Shown here: piece by piece, positions 9,070-17,939 of the stretch | Layout: each line of letters starts with the position of its first letter | Numbering within the stretch: position 1 is the stretch's first letter | DNA from: Xanthocytophaga flava | Lineage (GTDB): Bacteria; Bacteroidota; Bacteroidia; Cytophagales; 172606-1 | Reading direction: 5' to 3' | Assembly: GCA_030068525.1 (NCBI GenBank) | Contig: JASJOS010000007.1 | Coordinates: 186,001-250,000, forward strand | Length of the DNA: 64,000 nucleotides | Translations under genes and position numbers: made by a program | The notes under the pieces: model-generated | Seen by the model: only the letters and a program-made list of their open reading frames with translations | Told to the model about the DNA's origin: nothing | The model's database searches: none

Positions 9070-9104
9070 ACGAGTCTAATGACCAACTATAAACGAAAAA
9101 TATA

Positions 9105-9782
9105 TTATACGTGGAAGTTTTCAGTTACTACTTTACCATCAAACAGGTTAATGGTGCGGTGTGCAAAGCCTGCATCGTAGGGTGAGTGAGTCACCATTAT
9201 GATAGTGGTTCCCGCCTCATTCAGGCTGCGCAATAATTTCATTACCTCTTCACCATTTACCGAATCCAGGTTACCTGTAGGCTCATCGGCCAGTATCAGT
9301 TTTGGATTCGCTACCACGGCACGGGCAATGGCGGTACGTTGTTGCTGACCACCGGAAAGCTGTTGCGGGAAGTGGTTGCGACGGTGCATCATATTCATAC
9401 GCTCCAGTGCTTCTTCTACCTTCTTCACACGTTCACTGGCAGGAACTTTCAAATACAAAAGTGGTAGCTCCACGTTTTCGTATACAGTAAGTTCATCAAT
9501 CAGGTTAAAGCTTTGGAATACAAAACCTAGTGAACCCTTCCGTAATCTGGCACGTTCGCGTTCGGATACTTTGGCTACTTCATGTCCGAAGAAATGGTAT
9601 TCGCCTTCACTAGGGTTGTCGAGCAAGCCCAGGATATTTAGCAGGGTTGATTTGCCACAACCAGATGGTCCCATCATGGCAACAAACTCGCCATCGTTAA
9701 TTTCCATGCTAACTCCGTTGAGCGCAGTGGTTTCGACTTCGTCAGTCGTAAATACTTTCTTCAGGTTTCGGGTAGAGATCAT
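9105..9782 (-). CDS. LolD/MacB-type ABC transporter ATP-binding protein
   Basis: The start is taken at ATG 9782 (MISTRNLKKVF), because the upstream 22 residues to 9848 do not resemble the family; this gives 225 residues, the normal LolD size. Walker A GPSGCGKST is at about 38-46, Q-loop FQSFNL near 90, signature LSGGQQQRTAIARA near 138, Walker B LILADEPTGNL near 160 and an H-loop VTHSPYDAGFAHR near 197. It hydrolyses ATP to drive FtsX-type permeases. It follows the adaptor gene with a gap of 78 bp and probably shares its sigma-54 promoter. It is the only stand-alone ATPase for the six FtsX permeases in the window. Confidence 0.93.
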   Translation of the reverse strand: MISTRNLKKVFTTDEVETTALNGVSMEINDGEFVAMMGPSGCGKSTLLNILGLLDNPSEGEYHFFGHEVAKVSERERARLRKGSLGFVFQSFNLIDELTVYENVELPLLYLKVPASERVKKVEEALERMNMMHRRNHFPQQLSGGQQQRTAIARAVVANPKLILADEPTGNLDSVNGEEVMKLLRSLNEAGTTIIMVTHSPYDAGFAHRTINLFDGKVVTENFHV

Positions 9783-9860
9783 GTGAGTGCAGAAATATAG
9801 AAATGAGTGAATGATTTTATGTTTTACCTGTGCTCTGAAACAAAGCACAGGTGTCTGATT

Positions 9861-11114
9861 TTATTTATCCAGTACCAGCACTTCGTTGTCTCCGAAGTTT
9901 TCATAGGAAGATGTGATTACTTTCTCTCCTACATTCAAACCTTCCAGTACTTCATAGTATTCCGGACTCTTACGGCCTAAGGTAATATTACGTTTGGTAG
10001 CACGTTTGCCACTTTCATCCAGTACATATACCCAGTTACCACCTGTAGTACTGAAGAATCCTCCTGTTGGCAATAAGATAGCTGATTCTGCTTTACCCAA
10101 TTCCAGGCGAACTGGAGACGACTGACCACGTTTGATTCCTTCCGGTGCTCCTTTGGTAAAGATCATATCCACTTCAAAACGTCCATTTTTTACTTCAGGA
10201 AATATTTTGCTGATAGTAAGTTCGTGGGTTTTTCCGTTAAAGTCAAATTCTCCTCTTAAGCCGAGATATATTCGTGAAATATAGTGCTCATCTATCTGTG
10301 CACGCATCTTGAAGCCATTCAAGTCGTCAATCTGACCAATGTTCTGACCGGCATTGATGTTTGTACCTACTTCTACATCTATCGTAGAAAGCTGGCCAGC
10401 TACAGGTGCTTTTACATACAGGTTGCTTAGGTTATCCTGCATCATTTTCTGGTTACGGTTGGTGCGAGCCAGTGTTCCTTCCAGTTGTTTGATCTGAGTT
10501 ACAGCGTTTTGTTCCTGGAATTCCTGTGATTCTATTTCAATTTCGCGTTGTCTTACCAGTTGATCGTAATCATTTTTAAATTTAAAGAAATCCTGCTCAG
10601 AAATTAATTTGTCTTTTACCAGTTTCTTATTTCTTTCATACAGATCCTTTGCCTGACCAATTTTGAAATCCAACTCTGATAATGTCCGACGCAGTTCAAA
10701 ACGTTTTTGTTTCAGTGTTAATCGTGTATTCTGTAACTCGTTGATCAAACGATACATCTCTGTTTCATGGTTTACGAAGTCCATCATCAGACGATGGTTT
10801 TGCAATTGCAGGATGGTATCACCTCTTTTTACCATATTACCTCCATCCATGTACTTGCGGTTCACATAACCACCTTCAATAGCATCCAGACGAATTGTCT
10901 TAAGAGGTTGTACTACTCCAGTCACCGGGATAGTCTCTGTAAAAGCAGATTTCGAAACAGTAGAAACTGTGATTTTATCTGATTCTACATTCAGTTTCGA
11001 TTTATTGTTAGCGAATAGAAGGCTATATATAGCAAAGACTCCAAATAAGGATGCAGCCCCGATGTAAGCAATTTTTTTTGGCGTCCACTTCTTTTTTTCA
11101 ATCTTGCGATCCAT
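9861..11114 (-). CDS. HlyD/MacA-type periplasmic adaptor (efflux membrane-fusion protein)
   Basis: 417 residues with a short basic N-terminus, one membrane segment at about 17-37, a lipoyl-like half (VVQPLKTIRLDAIEGGYV), a long alpha-helical hairpin at roughly 125-235, then lipoyl and beta-barrel domains (VKAPVAGQLSTIDVEVG) and a C-terminal beta domain ending NFGDNEVLVLDK. Family role: it bridges an inner-membrane FtsX permease to an outer-membrane TolC-type channel; no TolC gene is in the window. It is first in the operon with the ATPase and has a sigma-54-like promoter with two perfect dyads (11180-11284). Confidence 0.92.
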   Translation of the reverse strand: MDRKIEKKKWTPKKIAYIGAASLFGVFAIYSLLFANNKSKLNVESDKITVSTVSKSAFTETIPVTGVVQPLKTIRLDAIEGGYVNRKYMDGGNMVKRGDTILQLQNHRLMMDFVNHETEMYRLINELQNTRLTLKQKRFELRRTLSELDFKIGQAKDLYERNKKLVKDKLISEQDFFKFKNDYDQLVRQREIEIESQEFQEQNAVTQIKQLEGTLARTNRNQKMMQDNLSNLYVKAPVAGQLSTIDVEVGTNINAGQNIGQIDDLNGFKMRAQIDEHYISRIYLGLRGEFDFNGKTHELTISKIFPEVKNGRFEVDMIFTKGAPEGIKRGQSSPVRLELGKAESAILLPTGGFFSTTGGNWVYVLDESGKRATKRNITLGRKSPEYYEVLEGLNVGEKVITSSYENFGDNEVLVLDK

Positions 11115-11179
11115 GACGTAATAGAAATTTATGGTAATTAGTAAGTATGATTCTAAGTTATTCTGTTGGTAAGACTAAT

Positions 11180-11284
11180 GCCAATTGCTGTGCCAAAAAT
11201 AAAAAGACCGTTTTTGTGCGAAATTAGCCACTCTAGAGGCTCTATATTTGTTCGACTGCGAACAAGCATGTCCGAAAGCGGACA
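11180..11284 (-). promoter_or_regulatory. Sigma-54-like promoter with two perfect upstream dyads for the adaptor-ATPase operon
   Basis: TGGCACAGCAATTGGC (11195-11180, minus strand) matches the sigma-54 -24 box TGGCAC; at -12 it has GG where GC is expected (GC one base further on). Upstream are two perfect 16-bp dyads: TGTTCG-ACTG-CGAACA (11249-11264) and TGTCCG-AAAG-CGGACA (11269-11284), offset 20 bp. Their centre is ~72 bp from the -24 box, one helical turn closer than the ~82 bp at three of the four sister promoters (the other is ~80). Confidence 0.65.
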
Positions 11285-11477
11285 GTGGCAGAACAGATTG
11301 TCTGGATAAAAGGATTAGCACCTATTTTTGGAAATATGAACCTATAGACTTTGGGCATTATATACTTGATTATAAAGAAGAAAGTAGAGTAGTTTATTTG
11401 GAAAACTTTCTTTATCCGTTAGTTTGCAACCTCCTGATATAGATAAAAAATAATACAATCCGAACGCTGATATATAA

Positions 11478-12539
11478 ATGACAGATATTGCTATGAATAA
11501 GATTATACAAGTAGGCATGGCTGCCTACGGGATGTCTGGTAAAGTTTTCCATGGACCTTTACTCAAATCACTTGGTGGCTTCTGGCTCAAAAAGATTGTA
11601 GAACGTACTTCAGAGAAGTCGAAAACCGATTTCCCGGAAACTGTAAGAGTAAAAACCTGGGATGAAATCTTATTTGACCAAAACATAGAACTGGTTGTAG
11701 TGAATACACCCAATGCACACCATTTTGAAATGTGTAAGCAGGCTCTTCAGGCCAATAAGCATGTGGTAGTCGAAAAGCCTTTTACTGTTACCAAAGAAGA
11801 AGCCCGAAAACTAATAGAGCTGGCAAAACAGCAAAACAGGGTACTTACTGTGTTTCAGAATCGTCGGTGGGATGGTGATTTTCTGACGGTGCAACAGGTC
11901 GTAAAACAAAATCTGCTGGGTAAACTGGTGGAGTTTGAGGGCCATTATGACCGGTATCGAAATTATGTAGAAGCCAATACCTGGAAGGAAGAAACTGGTC
12001 CGGGATCAGGTATTTTATACAATCTGGGGTCACATATGATTGATCAGGCACTTGTCTTGTTTGGGATGCCTCAGGCTATAACCGCCGAACTCCGGGCACA
12101 ACGTCCTGGAGGTAGTATTGATGACAGCTATCATCTGATACTCCATTATTCAGATATTCGGGTTATTCTGAAATCCAGTTATCTGGTGCGTGAACAGGGA
12201 CCTCGTTATATATTGCATGGTACAGACGGTTCATTTTTAAAATGGGGTATTGATCCGCAGGAAGATGCACTGAAAGCAGGCCGCCTTCCACTGGAACCTA
12301 ACTGGGGAGCAGAGCCGGAAAGTGAATGGGGTTTACTAAATACTACTTATAATGGACTGCATTATAAAAGCAAAATAGAAACTCTGGCAGGTAATTACCG
12401 GCATTTCTATGAAAATGTGTATGATGCTATTGTTCATAATGCTCCACTAGCTGTGAAGCCAGAAGAAGCTCTTCAGACAATTCAGATTATTGAAGCTGCT
12501 TATCAGAGCCATCAGGAAAAACGAACTATAGATTTATAA
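11478..12539 (+). CDS. Gfo/Idh/MocA family oxidoreductase
   Basis: 353 residues, or 348 if it starts at the internal MNKIIQVGMAAYG. The N-terminal Rossmann fold has the dinucleotide loop VGMAAYGMSGKVFH in place of GxGxxG, then VVNTPNAHHFE and the EKPFTVTKEEA motif (EKP about residue 98) typical of the family. The C-terminal half is the GFO_IDH_MocA_C beta-sheet domain (GSGILYNLGSHMIDQ). It uses NAD(P)(H) to oxidise or reduce a sugar or related substrate; it is closest in feel to the YdgJ/YhhX group, and the substrate cannot be told. It stands alone, divergent from the efflux operon and followed by a terminator. Confidence 0.9.
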   Translation: MTDIAMNKIIQVGMAAYGMSGKVFHGPLLKSLGGFWLKKIVERTSEKSKTDFPETVRVKTWDEILFDQNIELVVVNTPNAHHFEMCKQALQANKHVVVEKPFTVTKEEARKLIELAKQQNRVLTVFQNRRWDGDFLTVQQVVKQNLLGKLVEFEGHYDRYRNYVEANTWKEETGPGSGILYNLGSHMIDQALVLFGMPQAITAELRAQRPGGSIDDSYHLILHYSDIRVILKSSYLVREQGPRYILHGTDGSFLKWGIDPQEDALKAGRLPLEPNWGAEPESEWGLLNTTYNGLHYKSKIETLAGNYRHFYENVYDAIVHNAPLAVKPEEALQTIQIIEAAYQSHQEKRTIDL

Positions 12540-12553
12540 CGTAAGAAGATAGG

Positions 12554-12577
12554 AAAGAGGTGACATGCCTCTTTTTT
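12554..12577 (+). terminator. Rho-independent terminator after the oxidoreductase
   Basis: Stem AAAGAGG / CCTCTTT with a 7-nt loop and a T6 run, 14 bp after the stop at 12539. Confidence 0.75.
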
Positions 12578-12586
12578 GTTTATAGG

Positions 12587-12828
12587 CTATCAGAATACTG
12601 ATTACTTCTCACAATTATCAGTATTCTGATAGTATGAAAATTTGACTGTAGTTCCAGTCATTAACAGACATGACCTAAACTCCGGTCAAACTCAAAAGTG
12701 AACAGAGTTTAGGTCAAATAAAAAACTGACCATTATTCGAATATTTTTATGAAGTGATCACTATTTAGGTCAAAAAGAGAAATGATTCGAATAATGGTCA
12801 AAAGCATTTTTGTCAGCTAGCTAGTATA
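12587..12828. repeat. Array 1 of nine 18-bp dyads on an exact 28-bp period
   Basis: Units of 18 bp start at 12587, 12615, 12643, 12671, 12699, 12727, 12755, 12783 and 12811, each followed by a ~10-bp A-rich spacer. Examples: TGACTGTAGTTCCAGTCA, TGACCTAAACTCCGGTCA, TGAACAGAGTTTAGGTCA, TGATTCGAATAATGGTCA. The outer bases TGA...TCA recur while the centres differ. Units 1/2, 4/5 and 6/8 are near reverse complements of each other, so a transcript would form long hairpins. Weaker units may continue to about 12890. The array lies between the convergent genes ending at 12539 and 12902. A second co-linear array is at 50422-50663. Confidence 0.85.
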
Positions 12829-12901
12829 TGCGTCTTTGTTGAGGTTCGTTGAACAGAATTCGAATCATGAATAGCCAAAGAGTCTTATTGTTACAAAGGT
12901 A

Positions 12902-13510
12902 TTAGCGGGCATATACTTTTGTCTTATAACCTTTATTTATATCATATTTTATAATAAGCTGCTTTTCTGTTATCTTCTCAAGCTCAATACGAGAGAGAAC
13001 TTCAGGGTCATCAAAGATATCATTAGGGAATGCAAAGAATTGTTTTTGTTTGGTCAGTACATTATATAAGACCATTCTATCTTTTTTAGAAGGTACGCCT
13101 TTGTCACTATACAATAAAAGCTCTTTTTCTTCATCTGCACCAATCCATGATGCTCCTAGTTTCAAAAGGTTTTTTCCAGTTGTTTTCTCAATTAATTCAA
13201 TATCCTGGGAGTTGCCGGGGCCAAATGAATGAACTAGTACAAAATAATTTGTAAAATCAGCACCAACGTGTCCTAAATTCATATAAGGAAGACCTATACT
13301 TGTTGAGGATATCTCAGCTATACTCTTATTTCCTTTCTTAAGATAAAGATATTGAAGACTATCATTTGCTATAAATAGGATTCTATATCCACCTTTAAGC
13401 TTCGTCTTGTATGTATAAGGTTCTAAAATAGCAGCAGGCTTGTTTTGTGCATTAACAGAAGTAGCCAGAGCGATTGACAGTAAGAAAATAAGTAGGGCTG
13501 TCTTTTTCAT
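12902..13510 (-). CDS. Secreted protein of unknown function
   Basis: The start is taken at ATG 13510 because MKKTALLIFLLSIALATSVNA is a clean signal peptide with cleavage after NAQ; longer starts to 13639 add an unlikely leader. 203 residues. The mature part is mixed alpha/beta without cysteines or recognisable motifs (it has ELEKITEKQLIIKYDI near the end). I do not recognise the family. It is divergent from the asparagine synthetase gene with 143 bp between the starts, and its 3' end meets the dyad array at 12587-12890. Confidence 0.65.
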   Translation of the reverse strand: MKKTALLIFLLSIALATSVNAQNKPAAILEPYTYKTKLKGGYRILFIANDSLQYLYLKKGNKSIAEISSTSIGLPYMNLGHVGADFTNYFVLVHSFGPGNSQDIELIEKTTGKNLLKLGASWIGADEEKELLLYSDKGVPSKKDRMVLYNVLTKQKQFFAFPNDIFDDPEVLSRIELEKITEKQLIIKYDINKGYKTKVYAR

Positions 13511-13653
13511 ATCATGAAAAACGTTTTCCATAAATATAAAAATTGTCTGATAACAGACTGGAAGAAAGATACACCTTAAAATTACACATCCCAATTCATA
13601 CATTCTACGTATCTTGCATGGGTACTCTATCACAATCACAAATCTGAAATTGT

Positions 13654-15570
13654 ATGTGTGGCATTACAGGTGTTTATGCATTTAATGAAATAGGTCGGTT
13701 TTTTCATATTAATCTCTGGAATGCTACAGAGGCATTAAGCCTGCGAGGTCCTGACAGAGGCAATACATTTACACATAATTATGTAGGACTCGGGCATCGG
13801 CGGTTATCTATTATTGATACCAGCAGTGGAGGCAATCAGCCCATGACAGATGACGAAGAACGATATACTATCGTTTTCAATGGAGAAATCTTCAACTTTC
13901 TGGAACTACGAAAAGAGCTTGAGCAACATGGCGTATCATTTCAATCTACTTCAGATACAGAAGTACTGTTGCAACTATATAAGCGTGAGGGTGAACGTTG
14001 TCTGAATCGTCTGAATGGTTTTTTCGTATTTGCGATTTATGACAAACAGGATGAAAGTCTGTTTATTGCCAGAGACCGTTTTGGAGTAAAACCGCTGGTT
14101 TATACAGTAGATGAAGATCGGCTGCTGTTTGCTTCTGAAATGAAAGCTTTGTTTGTATTTGGGTTTCCAAAAGAAGTGGATTATGCTTCACTGCAACAGT
14201 ACCTGCAACTTAACTATATTCCTGCTCCCAATACGATCTTTAAGGATGTAAAGAAGCTTATGCCCGGACATTTTATAAAGATCAAAGGCAGAGAAGTCTC
14301 CGTAAAACAATGGTATAATCTGCCTGAACAAGTTAAATCCAGGAAAACGTATACAGGCAGCTACGAACAAGCGCAAAAAGATCTTGCTTCACTATTGGAT
14401 GCTTCTGTACAACGTCGTATGATTGCCGATGTGCCTTTGGGTGCATTCCTTTCTGGTGGGATAGATTCATCTGTGATTGTAGCTCTGGCTTCACGACATA
14501 CACAGCACCTCAATACATTTTCTATTGGCTATCGGGATGAACCATTTTTTGATGAAACCAAGTATGCCAATCTGGTAGCTAAGAAGTTTAACACCAACCA
14601 TACTGTGTTTTCACTCAGCAATGACGATTTGCTGGACGGACTGTATGACATGCTGGATTACACTGATGAGCCTTTTGCCGACTCTTCTGCATTGGCAGTC
14701 TATATTCTGAGTAAACGTACACGTAAGAAAGTAACTGTTGCCTTAAGTGGAGACGGAGCGGATGAGATATTTGCTGGTTACAACAAACATGCAGCAGAGT
14801 TTCGTGTGAGAGAAGGAGGGTGGCAGAATAGTGTCATTGCCGGGTTGAAAGGTCTATGGGATGCATTGCCTAAGTCCCGTAGTTCTGCATTGGGTAATAA
14901 GGTACGCCAGCTACAAAAGTTTGCAGAGATTACAGCCATGTCACCTGGTGATCGGTACTGGCGTATGGCTACATTTACAGGTGAAGCCCAGGCGAGTGCA
15001 TTGCTTAACTTACCTGAGTCTGAAAAGGTAGAACAGGAGTTATTGGCTCGCAGAAAAGCTTCTTTGCAGCACTTACTCACAGACAAAGACTTTAATGATT
15101 TTCTGCTTACGGATGTAGATCTGGTGCTCACCAACGATATGTTGACTAAGGTAGATATGATGAGTATGGCAAACAGTCTGGAAGTACGTAATCCGTTTCT
15201 GGATTATACAGTGGTAGAATTTGCCTTTTCATTGCCTACCAGCTACAAAATTGATAGTGGAATGAAGAAAAAAATTGTGCAGGATGCTTTCCGGAATGAA
15301 TTACCACCTGAATTGTACAAACGACCCAAACATGGTTTCGAAGTGCCTTTGCTAAAATGGATGCGTAATGAGTTAAAAAGTTTGATTACCAACGACCTGT
15401 TGAATGATGATTTCATTGCTGAACAAGGCATCTTCTCGGTAACAGAGATTCGCAAATTGAAAGAGAAGCTCTTTTCCTCTAATCCGGAAGATGTGCATGC
15501 CCGTATCTGGGGATTGATTGTATTTCAATACTGGTGGAAGAAAAATATTGGGGTCTCAGTAGCTAAATAG
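13654..15570 (+). CDS. asnB: Asparagine synthase (glutamine-hydrolysing)
   Basis: 638 residues. The second residue is Cys (MCGITGVYAF), the N-terminal nucleophile of class II glutaminase; VFNGEIFNF and SDTEVLL line the glutamine site. The C-terminal synthetase has the ATP-pyrophosphatase loop LSGGIDSS near residues 267-273, SGDGADEIFAGY near 365 and SLEVRNPFLDY near 510. It makes asparagine (or another amidated product) from aspartate, ATP and glutamine in the cytoplasm. The length and the KRPKHGFEVPLLKWMR motif fit the AsnB/exosortase-associated group; no polysaccharide cluster is next to it. It ends at a bidirectional terminator shared with the sulfite reductase gene. Confidence 0.93.
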   Translation: MCGITGVYAFNEIGRFFHINLWNATEALSLRGPDRGNTFTHNYVGLGHRRLSIIDTSSGGNQPMTDDEERYTIVFNGEIFNFLELRKELEQHGVSFQSTSDTEVLLQLYKREGERCLNRLNGFFVFAIYDKQDESLFIARDRFGVKPLVYTVDEDRLLFASEMKALFVFGFPKEVDYASLQQYLQLNYIPAPNTIFKDVKKLMPGHFIKIKGREVSVKQWYNLPEQVKSRKTYTGSYEQAQKDLASLLDASVQRRMIADVPLGAFLSGGIDSSVIVALASRHTQHLNTFSIGYRDEPFFDETKYANLVAKKFNTNHTVFSLSNDDLLDGLYDMLDYTDEPFADSSALAVYILSKRTRKKVTVALSGDGADEIFAGYNKHAAEFRVREGGWQNSVIAGLKGLWDALPKSRSSALGNKVRQLQKFAEITAMSPGDRYWRMATFTGEAQASALLNLPESEKVEQELLARRKASLQHLLTDKDFNDFLLTDVDLVLTNDMLTKVDMMSMANSLEVRNPFLDYTVVEFAFSLPTSYKIDSGMKKKIVQDAFRNELPPELYKRPKHGFEVPLLKWMRNELKSLITNDLLNDDFIAEQGIFSVTEIRKLKEKLFSSNPEDVHARIWGLIVFQYWWKKNIGVSVAK

Positions 15571-15593
15571 ATAGTGGAACATGGGAATAGCTC

Positions 15594-15635
15594 AAAAAAA
15601 GAGGCTGGGAAGTGTACTTCCCAGCCTCTTTTTTT
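15594..15635. terminator. Bidirectional terminator between asnB and the sulfite/nitrite reductase
   Basis: A 19-bp perfect stem with an A7 run on one side and a T7 run on the other; the core is GAGGCTGGGAAG with loop TGTA. It can end transcription from both convergent genes. Confidence 0.92.
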
Positions 15636-15655
15636 GTCTTATCTTAGATCAGATC

Positions 15656-17785
15656 TTATGCTTCCTGCATGATCATACGCTGACGGGCAGCTACAACCTG
15701 CTCATGGAAACGAATGGCATCCTGCATATAGCTTGTTGCAAATGCTTCAGATGGTTCATTTTCGTTGATTTGCAGGATATAGGTTTTGAAATCAGTAGGC
15801 AATGTAATAGTACCTGTCTGGACAGCATGTGTATCAAAATCTTTCATAATGCCATGCTGTGAGTTACAGTTTACATTCTGAGTTAACAGAAATGCTTTGG
15901 CAGAGCTAACCATAGCGGCATAGCTATGGTAGATGCTGTCAGCGTATGCTTGTAATTCGAAAGCTTCCTTAGCCCAGGCTAATTTTTCTTCAGACTCGTA
16001 GAATAAGGTTGATACAAGGTCAATTACTACACCTGCACACTCTCCTACACCAATTGCTGTTTCAAAGTTTTCTGTTTTCCCCCAGTCTACATAATCCAGT
16101 GGAGACAGGTTATCCAGATTAGCCAGCGGTTTCAGCAGTTTATAGAAGTAGTCTTTACCCTGACGACGGTAATAGTTGTTGAAATATTCACCATCTGCTG
16201 CATTGGCTTCGTAGTCATTGATTAACCAACGCAATACATCCGGACCACGACGGCTAGGAACTTTTATTACCTTGTCACCAATACTTCCTATTCCATTTCC
16301 TTCTATACCACCACCCAGCATCACCTGAAGAGCTGGCAATACCGCAGCACCTTTCTTTACAGAACTTCCGTGGAAGCCTATCTGACAGGCACTATGCTGA
16401 GCACAACCATTCATACAACCACTGATCTTGATTTTGATATCCTGGTTATGAATCAGATCCGGATACTCTTCGTTCATTACACGTTCCAGTTCTGCACTGA
16501 TACCTGTACTGCTGGAGATTGCCAGGTTGCAGGTATCCGTTCCCGGACAGGCAGTCACATCCGCTGTACTGTCAAATCCTGGTTCTGCTAAACCGATTTC
16601 GTCCAGAGCTGCGAATACATAGGGTAGGTATTCCGGACGCACATATTTTAGTAGTAAACCTTGGTTAACAGTTACCCGAACATCATCTGCTGCATACGTC
16701 TCTACAATAGGAGCCAGCTTGCGAACTATCACAGTAGGAATATCTCCCAGATGTACTTTGATTTGTACACCATAAAATCCTTTTTGCTTTTGCTCAAATA
16801 TGTTGGTTGCATACCAGTCTTTGTATTTTTTCGTAGCCGTAACCTGAGCAATGTCCAGCGATTTAGCACTTTCTGGAATATTGTTTTCAGGAGCCGGTTC
16901 TGGCTGGCCTACCGCTGTGGTATCGACCTGAAAAGATTTGTTTTTCAGTGCCTTTTGTTCCTGAGCTACCAGTTCCATGAAGGTTTCAAAGCCTAGCTCT
17001 TCAATCAAAAACTTAAGACGGGCTTTGTGACGGCGGTTCCGCTCTCCATATCGGTCAAAGATACGTACTACCCCTTCTGTAAAAGGAATAAATTTATCTT
17101 CTTCCAAAAACTCATAGGCCACAAATGCCAGATAAGGCTGTGCGCCTAATCCTCCGCCAAGCATTACCTTAAAACCGCGAACTTCTTTGCCATTTTCGAT
17201 CTTTACTTTTGGGATCAGACCGATATCGTGCATGAAAGTAAAGCCTGTATCTTTATCGCTGCTTGAAAATGCTATTTTGAATTTACGACCTAGTTCCTGA
17301 CTGATGGAATTCCGAAGGAAATACCGGAACATCGCGTCTGCATAAGGTGATACATCAAATGGCTCTTCCGGATCAATGCCGGCATTGGCAGAGGCTGTTA
17401 CGTTACGAACGGTATTACCACAAGCTTCACGGATTGTAATATCATCGTGTGCTAGTTTTGCCCATAACTCAGGTGTTTTGTCCAGACTTACAAAGTGAAT
17501 CTGTACATCCTGACGGGTAGTCAGGTGCATATTTCCGGTTGCATATTCATCAGATACATCAGCAATCCGTAGCATCTGCTTGACAGTCATTTTGCCAAAC
17601 GGTAATTTGATACGGATCATCTGTACACCGGGCTGACGCTGGCCGTATATACCACGTACCAACCGTAGACTACGAAACTTCTCATCGTGGATTTTTCCTT
17701 CACGAAAAAGCGCGATCTTTTTTTCCAGATCTATGATCTCTTTTTCAACCAGCGGGTTCTCCAGTTCGGTTCGGAAACTTTGCAT
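15656..17785 (-). CDS. Siroheme/[4Fe-4S] sulfite or nitrite reductase with C-terminal HEPN-like extension
   Basis: 709 residues. Two ferredoxin-like half domains and two siroheme domains: RGIYGQRQPGVQMIRIKLP near 44-62, TTRQDVQIHF near 94, a nitrite/sulfite reductase core, and the cluster-binding cysteines in TACPGTDTCNL (about 408-418) and SGCMNGCAQHSACQIGF (about 455-471). From about residue 570 there is a helical extension that looks like a HEPN domain, as in many Bacteroidota homologues. It reduces sulfite to sulfide (or nitrite to ammonia) with six electrons. The cysteine-codon attenuator upstream (17872-17996) argues strongly for sulfite and cysteine synthesis. The gene stands alone. 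Confidence 0.9.
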   Translation of the reverse strand: MQSFRTELENPLVEKEIIDLEKKIALFREGKIHDEKFRSLRLVRGIYGQRQPGVQMIRIKLPFGKMTVKQMLRIADVSDEYATGNMHLTTRQDVQIHFVSLDKTPELWAKLAHDDITIREACGNTVRNVTASANAGIDPEEPFDVSPYADAMFRYFLRNSISQELGRKFKIAFSSSDKDTGFTFMHDIGLIPKVKIENGKEVRGFKVMLGGGLGAQPYLAFVAYEFLEEDKFIPFTEGVVRIFDRYGERNRRHKARLKFLIEELGFETFMELVAQEQKALKNKSFQVDTTAVGQPEPAPENNIPESAKSLDIAQVTATKKYKDWYATNIFEQKQKGFYGVQIKVHLGDIPTVIVRKLAPIVETYAADDVRVTVNQGLLLKYVRPEYLPYVFAALDEIGLAEPGFDSTADVTACPGTDTCNLAISSSTGISAELERVMNEEYPDLIHNQDIKIKISGCMNGCAQHSACQIGFHGSSVKKGAAVLPALQVMLGGGIEGNGIGSIGDKVIKVPSRRGPDVLRWLINDYEANAADGEYFNNYYRRQGKDYFYKLLKPLANLDNLSPLDYVDWGKTENFETAIGVGECAGVVIDLVSTLFYESEEKLAWAKEAFELQAYADSIYHSYAAMVSSAKAFLLTQNVNCNSQHGIMKDFDTHAVQTGTITLPTDFKTYILQINENEPSEAFATSYMQDAIRFHEQVVAARQRMIMQEA

Positions 17786-17871
17786 GATACTATAAAAATT
17801 GGGATGTTATGAATTGCATTTACTTAAACTATCACTTCTGTTCGAAGACTTTTGTTTGTCGATAATACTGG

Positions 17872-17905
17872 TAAAAAATAAGCCCTTTACAATGGCAAAG
17901 GGCTT
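17872..17905 (-). terminator. Attenuator terminator in the reductase leader
   Basis: On the minus strand, stem AAGCCCTTT / AAAGGGCTT (17905-17880) is followed by ATTTTTTACC. Its 5' arm (CAAGCCCT, from 17906) can instead pair perfectly with AGGGCTTG at 17938-17931 next to the leader-peptide stop, forming the rival antiterminator. It lies ~90 nt upstream of the structural start at 17785. Confidence 0.85.
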
Positions 17906-17939
17906 GTGTTAGAATATAAATATTGGATAGCAAGCCCTG

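Noticed and set aside
8650..9180. 176-residue plus-strand frame
   Set aside because: It overlaps the small minus-strand gene and a hairpin and has no recognisable content.
9783..9848. Longer start for the ABC ATPase
   Set aside because: The 22 extra residues are not family-like, and MISTRNLKK at 9782 is the normal opening.
12587..12828. The phased arrays as CRISPR arrays
   Set aside because: There are no identical direct repeats, the 18-bp units are dyads that vary, and no cas gene is in the window.
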